Positions 14,495 to 18,872 of a stretch of DNA of 18,872 bases are shown here, piece by piece; position 1 is the stretch's first letter; each line of letters begins with the position of its first letter. The position numbers were made by a program, and so were the translations under genes. Source of the stretch: JBBKXP01 sp038323615 (GTDB taxonomy: Bacteria > Pseudomonadota > Alphaproteobacteria > Rhodobacterales > Rhodobacteraceae); NCBI GenBank assembly GCA_038323615.1, contig JBBQHC010000050.1:1-18872 (forward strand), given 5' to 3'. A model generated the notes under the pieces. The model had not been told where the DNA came from. It saw nothing but the letters and a program-made list of their open reading frames with translations, and searched no databases.

Positions 14495-15604
14495 CGGTTT
14501 CCCCCCGCAAGCGACCAAAGCGCAGCCCGTGCGGGGTGCGGTCGTAGATGGGGCGACAGTAATGCCGCCCCATAATCTGTCAATCGTGTTGCCGGACGCT
14601 TGGCCCCAGCAGAGGTCGGTGCCTTCGGCGCTGGTGATCGACGGCACGCCATCGGCAGGCGCATCGGTCACAAGGTTGACGCCGGTGTTGAAGAACGTCA
14701 GTCCTTCGGACGCGGCGGGCTTGGTCCCGTCGGCGGCATAGGCGACAATCGCCTCGATCCCTTTGGATGCCATCAACAGCGGATATTGCTGTGACGTGGC
14801 CCCCAGTTCGCCAGCGGCGACTGCGGCGACACCGGGGCAACCACCATCGACCGACACGACCAGCACGTCCGACTTGCCCGCGTTCTGCAGCGCCTGATAG
14901 GCACCCTCGGCGGCAGGTTCGTTGATCGTATAGACCACGTTGATGTCAGGATTGATCGCCAGCAGATTTTCCATCGCCGTCACCCCACCCTCGACCGAGG
15001 CCTGGCTGGACTGGTGACCGATCACGCGGGCGTCGGATTCGGACCCCATCACGGTCAGATCCGGCACTTCGATGCCAAAGCCCACAAGGAACCCGGTGTC
15101 GCGCTGCACATCGACCGAGATGTTGTCGGTGTTGATGTCCAGCATCGCGATCTTGGCATCGGCGGCCTTGTCGCCCAGCGTTGCGGCGGCCCACTTGCCA
15201 ATCAGCAACCCGGCCTCGTAGTTGTCGGTCGCAAAGGTCATGTCCTGGGCTTCGGGATCGGCCAGCGGGGTGTCGAGCGCGATGACAAGAATACCGGCGT
15301 TGCGAGCATCGATCAGGGCCGGCCCGACGGAATCGTTGGACGGGGTGATCAGGATCCCCTTGGCGCCAGCAGCAACGCAGTTTTCGATCGCGGTGATCTG
15401 CGGCGAAGCATCGCCATCGACCACGCCGGCATAGGCCTGAAAATCAAGTCCCGCAGCGGTCGCGGCTGCCTCGGCACCCTCTTTCATCTTGACGAAGAAC
15501 GGGTTGGTGTTGTTTTTGGTGATCAGGCAGGCCAAATCGGCTGCCGATGCGGCTGCGGTCATCGCAACAAGGGCCAGTGCTGACCCGGCAAGTAGTTTCT
15601 TCAT
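13394..15604 (-). CDS. frcB: Sugar-binding protein and permease (FrcB-FrcC-like) joined in one 736-codon frame
   Basis: One uninterrupted frame contains two complete proteins. Residues 1-334 are a periplasmic sugar-binding protein of the CUT2 type: signal peptide 1-21 ending ASA, then ITKNNTNPFF, QITAIENCVAAGAKGILI and VYTINEPAAEGAYQALQ, ending in DLCWG, the usual end of FrcB proteins. Residues 371-736 are a complete FrcC-like permease with its own Met. The 36-codon linker contains a hairpin and a ribosome-binding site, as an intergenic spacer would. Codon 335 is CAA (14602-14600), exactly where a TAA stop would be expected, so one C-for-T change could explain the joining. A periplasmic domain followed by a permease whose N-terminus is normally cytoplasmic, with no hydrophobic linker, is topologically awkward. 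GGGAGG precedes the start at 15604. It is divergent from a ROK regulator. Sequencing error is a live alternative. Confidence 0.85.
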   Translation of the reverse strand: MKKLLAGSALALVAMTAAASAADLACLITKNNTNPFFVKMKEGAEAAATAAGLDFQAYAGVVDGDASPQITAIENCVAAGAKGILITPSNDSVGPALIDARNAGILVIALDTPLADPEAQDMTFATDNYEAGLLIGKWAAATLGDKAADAKIAMLDINTDNISVDVQRDTGFLVGFGIEVPDLTVMGSESDARVIGHQSSQASVEGGVTAMENLLAINPDINVVYTINEPAAEGAYQALQNAGKSDVLVVSVDGGCPGVAAVAAGELGATSQQYPLLMASKGIEAIVAYAADGTKPAASEGLTFFNTGVNLVTDAPADGVPSITSAEGTDLCWGQASGNTIDRLWGGITVAPSTTAPRTGCALVACGGKPMTDTDKPTKTISDYEASLNKADAAVASFARDDKTFTHQVRAFLRDYPTAIPALVLIVSVLAFGAIDAWLHDPIRFLTPRTISTVLQQVTVVGIVAIAQTMIILTAGIDLSVAAILVLSSIIMGKLSVDNGLPPGLAILIGLFFGGLMGWVNGMLVTRVKLPPFIVTLGTVSIFTALKLWYSGSQSIRGADIRENAPSLLWFGEALNYGGAKVTYGGIALILLAIAVWYVLTKTAWGRHVHAIGDDPDAAMLAGIQTDRVLISVYTFAGVICAFGGWVSVGRVGSISPIGFETANLDSITAVVIGGTSLFGGRGSIPGSVIGAMIVGVFSTGLAVAAGVDDYWQTFAAGCLVLVAVALDQWLRRATK
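14548..14573 (-). promoter_or_regulatory. Hairpin between binding-protein and permease coding parts
   Basis: A perfect 8-bp inverted repeat, ATGGGGCG (14548-14555) with CGCCCCAT (14566-14573), has a 10-nt loop. Such hairpins after binding-protein genes of ABC operons typically protect the upstream message and lower expression of the permease. Here it is read as codons inside the joined frame, which argues that this stretch evolved as a non-coding spacer. Confidence 0.65.
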
Positions 15605-15685
15605 GGTATCCTCCCAAAAATATGACCAGCGGACCCTCCCGGTCGCTGCTTCTCCAGCCCCCTTATGGGCATGTCGATGCCCCTA

Positions 15686-15714
15686 GATATCGGCGATTCG
15701 CGACGTTGCGTCAA
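15686..15714 (-). promoter_or_regulatory. Possible sigma70-like promoter of the frc operon
   Basis: TTGACG (-35, 15714-15709) is followed after 17 bases by GATATC (15691-15686), a moderate -10. It lies about 80 bp upstream of the binding-protein start and directly next to the AT-rich palindrome at 15721-15737, a sensible arrangement for control by the divergent ROK regulator. The -10 match is weak. Confidence 0.45.
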
Positions 15715-15720
15715 TCAATA

Positions 15721-15737
15721 AATAAACTTGATTTATT
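15721..15737. promoter_or_regulatory. AT-rich palindrome, probable ROK-regulator operator
   Basis: AATAAA-CTTGA-TTTATT (6-bp perfect arms, 5-nt centre) sits in the 177-bp divergent region between the binding-protein gene and the ROK regulator gene. It resembles the AT-rich dyads bound by NagC/Mlc/XylR-type ROK repressors. A TATTAT sequence (15734-15739) overlapping its right arm could be the -10 of the regulator gene, allowing autoregulation. The remainder of this gap shows no further clear structure. Confidence 0.55.
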
Positions 15738-15781
15738 ATCTTGTCCGTTGTTCAGTCTGTCGTCGAGGGGGGGAGACTCGG

Positions 15782-16987
15782 ATGACTATGACCCGTGACG
15801 ATCCACCAGATCGGCGGTATTTGCCCGGCGGTGCCGCACCCGGCGGCATGCGCAATCATAACGAACGTCTGGTGCTTTCGACGATCCAGCAGCAAGGCCC
15901 GATGGCCAGTGCCGACATCGCCCGCTTTACCGGTTTTTCGGCGCAAACTGCCTCCGTTATCACCCGGTCGCTGGAATCCGACGGATTGCTGCGCAAGGGC
16001 GATCCGCAACGTGGCAAGGTCGGCAAACCGCTGACCCCGATGCAACTGGACGGCGACGGAGCGTTTTCGCTGGGTCTGCGGGTGGGTCGGCGCAGCGCCG
16101 ATCTGGTATTAATCGATCTGGTCGGATCGGTGCGGGCGTGGCGCCACGTGTTTTACGCCTATCCGACCCCCGATAACCTGACCGCTTTTGTGCGCCAGGC
16201 CCATCATGCGCTGGTTGCCGACCTCACGCCGGTGCAACGCGACCGGATCATGGGCATCGGCATTGCCGTGCCCTACGCGATCTGGGACTGGCTGGAATGG
16301 GTCAACGCCCCGGCCGATCAGATGGAGGCGTGGAAGGCCTTCGACATCGCGCAGCTGTTCGAAAACCTGACGGACCGGCCCGTCACTGTCGGCAATGACG
16401 CCACACTGGCCTGCTGCGGTGAACACGTGTTCGGGCTGGACCACGGCTTGCCTGATTTCGCCTATTTCTTTGTCGGATCGTTCATCGGCGGCGGGCTGGT
16501 TCTGGGCGGCCGGGTGGTTTGGGGGCCGTCGGGGAACGCCGGGGCCTTCGGATCGATTCCGGTGCGCGACGTGCGTGAACCCGTGCATCAATTGCTGCAG
16601 ACCGCATCCTTGCATGTGTTGGAAAGCGCGCTGGAGCAGGCCGGGATCGATGCGCGGTCCATGTGGGACCGCTCGCAATGCTGGGACGCGTTCGAACCGC
16701 ATCTGACCGCCTGGCTGCACGCCACCGCCGACGAATTGTGCCACGCCATCGTCGCAGTGGCGGCGGTCGTCGATGTTCCGGTCGTGGTGATCGACGGCAA
16801 CTTTCCCGATGCCGTGCGGTCGCGCCTGACCGCCCGGATCGCCGATCGACTGGCGCTGATCGACACCCGCGGTATCGCCAAACCACGGTTGCAGGCCGGG
16901 CGACTTGGCCCCGTGGCCGGGGCGCTGGGTGCAGCCTATCAGCCGTTGGCAGCGGCCCTGCTGATCGACGGATCGCCGCTGTATTAA
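15782..16987 (+). CDS. frcR: ROK-family transcriptional regulator (FrcR-like)
   Basis: The 401-residue product has an N-terminal MarR-like helix-turn-helix (about 25-75: NERLVLSTIQQQGPMASADI, then FSAQTASVITRSLESDGLL) followed by a ROK sugar-kinase-like domain (GIGIAVPY, TVGNDATLACCGEHVFG, FFVGSFIGGGLVLGG, NAGAFGSIPV). The zinc-binding C-x-C-G-x-x-G-C motif of many ROK proteins and the usual Glu-Ile-Gly-His after NAG are not present, so it is likely a sensor without kinase activity. The ATG at 15782 is preceded by a long G-rich ribosome-binding site; a second ATG at 15788 is two codons on. Divergent from the frc operon, it probably represses that operon in the absence of its sugar, as FrcR-type regulators do. 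Its stop is one base from the aspC stop. Confidence 0.9.
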   Translation: MTMTRDDPPDRRYLPGGAAPGGMRNHNERLVLSTIQQQGPMASADIARFTGFSAQTASVITRSLESDGLLRKGDPQRGKVGKPLTPMQLDGDGAFSLGLRVGRRSADLVLIDLVGSVRAWRHVFYAYPTPDNLTAFVRQAHHALVADLTPVQRDRIMGIGIAVPYAIWDWLEWVNAPADQMEAWKAFDIAQLFENLTDRPVTVGNDATLACCGEHVFGLDHGLPDFAYFFVGSFIGGGLVLGGRVVWGPSGNAGAFGSIPVRDVREPVHQLLQTASLHVLESALEQAGIDARSMWDRSQCWDAFEPHLTAWLHATADELCHAIVAVAAVVDVPVVVIDGNFPDAVRSRLTARIADRLALIDTRGIAKPRLQAGRLGPVAGALGAAYQPLAAALLIDGSPLY

Positions 16988-16988
16988 G

Positions 16989-18191
16989 CTAGGTCAGCCC
17001 CTTGCAGAACGCTACGATCCGGTTGCAGGCCTCGGTCAGCGCCGCATCCGACGTGGCATAGCTGACGCGGAAATTGGGCGAGAGGCCGAACGCTGCACCG
17101 AACACGACCGCGACCCCGGTTTCCTCGAGCAAAGTTGTTGCGAATGCCTCATCATCAGCAATCAGCGTCCCCGCTGCCGAGGTTTTGCCGATGCACCCGG
17201 CAATCGACGGATAGACATAAAACGCCCCTTGCGGGTTCGGGCAGACCACCCCCGGCGCGGTATTGAGCATTCCGACCACCAGATTGCGGCGGCGCTGGAA
17301 CAGGGCGCGGTTCGGAGCGAGGAAATCCTGTGACCCGTTCAACGCCTCGACCGCCGCCCATTGGCTGATCGAACTGGGGTTCGACGTGGACTGCGACTGC
17401 ACGATCGCCATCGCCTTGATCAGCGGCACTGGTCCGGCAGCATAGCCGATCCGCCAGCCGGTCATCGCATAGGCCTTGGACACGCCATTCACCGTCAGGG
17501 TGCGGTCATACAGCGCCGGTTCGACCTGCGCCGGGGTGCAGAATTTGAAATCGTCGAACACCAGATGTTCATACATATCGTCGGTCATGACCCAGACATG
17601 CGGGTGGCGGACCAGCACATCGGTCAGCGCGCGCAACTCGTCCCACGAATACCCGGCACCTGTGGGGTTGCTGGGCGAATTAAACAGGAACCACTTGGTT
17701 CTGGGCGTGATCGCCGCCTCAAGCTGGTCAGCGGTAATCTTGTATCCGGTCTGCGTCGGCCCCTCGATGAACACCGGGGTGCCGCCGCCAAGCAGGACCA
17801 TATCGGGATAACTGACCCAATAGGGGGCCGGAATGATCACCTCGTCGCCGGGATTCAGCGTGGCCATGAAGGCGTTATAGAGAACCTGCTTGCCGCCGGT
17901 TCCAACCGTCACCTGCGCGGGCGCATAGGTCAGGCCGTTCTCGCGGGCGAACTTTGCACAAATCGCCGCCTTCAGCTCGGGGATGCCATCCACCGCGGTG
18001 TATTTCGTCTTGCCCGCGTCGATGGCGGCTTTGGCAGCGTCCTTGATATTGTCCGGCGTGTCGAAATCCGGCTCGCCGGCGCCCAGGCCGATAATGTCGC
18101 GCCCGGCGGCCTTCAGCTCGGCCGCCTTGGTGGTGACGGCGATGGTGGGCGAGGGTTTGACGCGCGACAAAGTGTCAGACAGGAAAGGCAT
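16989..18191 (-). CDS. aspC: Pyridoxal-phosphate aspartate aminotransferase (class I)
   Basis: This 400-residue aminotransferase is of the alphaproteobacterial AspC/AatA type (aminotransferase subgroup I-gamma), interconverting aspartate and oxaloacetate with glutamate/2-oxoglutarate in the cytoplasm. Visible features are GAGEPDFDTP near residue 38, YTAVDGIPELK, N175 in NSPSNPTG, D204/Y207 (TDDMYEH), the PLP-binding K239 in VNGVSKAYAMTGWRIGY, and the substrate Arg in FRVSYA near the C-terminus. The ATG at 18191 (MPFLSDTLSRVKPS) is chosen because CGGAG lies seven bases before it and the family normally starts here; an ATG at 18212 adds seven residues. It has its own promoter at 18227-18255. 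Confidence 0.95.
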   Translation of the reverse strand: MPFLSDTLSRVKPSPTIAVTTKAAELKAAGRDIIGLGAGEPDFDTPDNIKDAAKAAIDAGKTKYTAVDGIPELKAAICAKFARENGLTYAPAQVTVGTGGKQVLYNAFMATLNPGDEVIIPAPYWVSYPDMVLLGGGTPVFIEGPTQTGYKITADQLEAAITPRTKWFLFNSPSNPTGAGYSWDELRALTDVLVRHPHVWVMTDDMYEHLVFDDFKFCTPAQVEPALYDRTLTVNGVSKAYAMTGWRIGYAAGPVPLIKAMAIVQSQSTSNPSSISQWAAVEALNGSQDFLAPNRALFQRRRNLVVGMLNTAPGVVCPNPQGAFYVYPSIAGCIGKTSAAGTLIADDEAFATTLLEETGVAVVFGAAFGLSPNFRVSYATSDAALTEACNRIVAFCKGLT

Positions 18192-18226
18192 GGCAGGGCT
18201 CCGGGTGGCCAAAACGGCCCGTCCGT

Positions 18227-18255
18227 GTCATAGGGTGCGCCAAACGGCCAATCAA
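18227..18255 (-). promoter_or_regulatory. Sigma70-like promoter of aspC
   Basis: TTGATT (-35, 18255-18250), a 17-base spacer and TATGAC (-10, 18232-18227), each four of six consensus positions, lie about 36 bases upstream of the aspC start. This is the best promoter match in the window. The same 84-bp gap separates aspC from the divergent XRE gene and also holds two similar CCAAA(A)CGGCC stretches. Confidence 0.6.
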
Positions 18256-18275
18256 GCGACAAGGATACCAAACCC

Positions 18276-18674
18276 ATGACAACCGACACCCAAACCCAAA
18301 ACTGGTTCAGCGAAGAAACCGCGACATTCGGCGACAGGCTCGCCGGTGCCCGCGAAAAGGCGGGGTTGTCCGTGGCGCAATTGGCAGCCCAAATCGGCGT
18401 TGCGGCCAAGGTGATCGAGGCTTGGGAGGCAGATTCCAAAGAACCCCGCGCCAACCGGTTGCAAATGCTCGCCGGGCTGCTGGGCGTGTCGCTGACGTGG
18501 TTGATGACCGGCGCGGGCGAGGGGCCGGAGGCACCCGAAGACACCACCCCAATCACGCCCGACGTGTCTGCGATCCTTGGCGAAATGCGCGCCCTGCGCC
18601 AGACCATCGCGCAATCGGGCGACCGGCTGGGCGTGCTGGAAAAGCGGCTGCGCAAGCAACTGACGCTCGTCTGA
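18276..18674 (+). CDS. Small XRE-family helix-turn-helix regulator
   Basis: The 132-residue product has an HTH_3/XRE domain at about 18-75: FGDRLAGAREKAGLSVAQLA, then a recognition helix in GVAAKVIEAWEADSKEP, and LLGVSLTWLMTG at the end. After a Pro/acidic linker, residues about 95-128 form a charged amphipathic helix (heptad-like leucines in EMRALRQTIAQSGDRL and LEKRLRKQL), probably a dimerising coiled coil. An AAGGA ribosome-binding site is ten bases before the ATG. It is followed after three bases by sdhE, so the two are co-transcribed. The target genes are unknown. Confidence 0.9.
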   Translation: MTTDTQTQNWFSEETATFGDRLAGAREKAGLSVAQLAAQIGVAAKVIEAWEADSKEPRANRLQMLAGLLGVSLTWLMTGAGEGPEAPEDTTPITPDVSAILGEMRALRQTIAQSGDRLGVLEKRLRKQLTLV

Positions 18675-18677
18675 GAG

Positions 18678-18872
18678 ATGGACGACGTGCGGCGCAAACG
18701 GTTGGCGATGCGGGCGATGCGGCGCGGGATCAAGGAAATGGACCTGATCCTGTCGGAATATGCGGACCGCCGTCTGGGCGCGATGGACGATACGGGGCTG
18801 GACCTGTTCGAAGGCCTCCTGGACGAAAACGACCACGACATTCTGGGCTGGATCACTGGACAGATCGCAGTG
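18678..18872 (+). CDS. sdhE: SdhE, FAD assembly factor for succinate dehydrogenase (partial, runs off right edge)
   Basis: Sixty-five codons are visible. The motif RRGIKEMDLIL (about residues 15-25) contains the RG-x-x-E signature of SdhE/YgfY (SDH5-like) proteins, which promote covalent FAD attachment to succinate dehydrogenase subunit A. The downstream LFEGLLDENDHDILGWITGQ is also typical. SdhE proteins are about 85-95 residues, so roughly the last quarter is missing. The start follows the XRE stop by three bases and has GAGAG as a modest ribosome-binding site. Confidence 0.9.
   Translation, partial: MDDVRRKRLAMRAMRRGIKEMDLILSEYADRRLGAMDDTGLDLFEGLLDENDHDILGWITGQIAV

Noticed and set aside
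17361..18233. 290-codon plus-strand frame across aspC
   Set aside because: It is antisense to an intact aminotransferase and resembles no known protein family.
1..18872. CRISPR arrays, tRNA or rRNA genes, insertion sequences, phage or integrase genes
   Set aside because: No regularly spaced repeats, cloverleaf-like segments, transposase motifs or terminal inverted repeats were recognised on either strand by eye.

Overview
The window looks like a chromosomal segment of a GC-rich alphaproteobacterium, most likely a Rhodobacterales (Roseobacter-group) bacterium. This is inferred from three things: a fructose-type frc ABC operon with a divergent ROK regulator, an aspC / small XRE regulator / sdhE run, and abundant TRAP and Gfo/Idh/MocA genes. 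No rRNA, tRNA, CRISPR array or insertion sequence was seen. Coding density is very high; the longest non-coding gap is about 177 bp.

Positions 1-6171 (minus strand, read right to left) hold a compact catabolic operon: an SsuD-like FMNH2-dependent sulfonate monooxygenase, a YdhF/SmoB-like aldo-keto reductase, a flavin reductase, then TRAP transporter subunits dctQ, dctM and dctP, and a terminator-like hairpin. The start of a GH116 glycosidase follows and runs off the left edge. The first three genes match the core of the sulfoquinovose monooxygenase (sulfo-SMO) pathway. In that pathway SmoC, fed FMNH2 by SmoA, desulfonates sulfoquinovose to sulfite and 6-oxo-glucose, and SmoB reduces the latter to glucose. 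Here a TRAP system takes the place of the ABC importer of the Agrobacterium cluster.

Positions 6172-12607 (plus strand) form a divergent operon: a GntR/UTRA regulator, a Gfo/Idh/MocA protein, hydantoinase/oxoprolinase subunits A and B, and an SDR protein that lacks the catalytic Tyr and Lys. The shared 97-bp intergenic region carries helically phased repeats and a palindrome, a likely GntR operator controlling both directions. The Gfo/Idh/MocA protein is a candidate NAD-dependent sulfoquinovosidase (GH188-like), which would supply the otherwise missing glycoside-cleavage step. The role of HyuA/HyuB/SDR in this setting is unexplained and is the most novel part of the window.

Positions 12612-16987 are an frc-like sugar ABC importer (ATPase, permease, binding protein; minus strand) with a divergent ROK regulator. 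The binding-protein and permease genes are joined in one open frame, apparently because the binding-protein stop codon became CAA; the intergenic hairpin and the permease ribosome-binding site remain. No frcK-like kinase is present.

Positions 16989-18872 are housekeeping: an aspartate aminotransferase (minus) with a good sigma70-like promoter, then an XRE regulator and the start of sdhE (plus).
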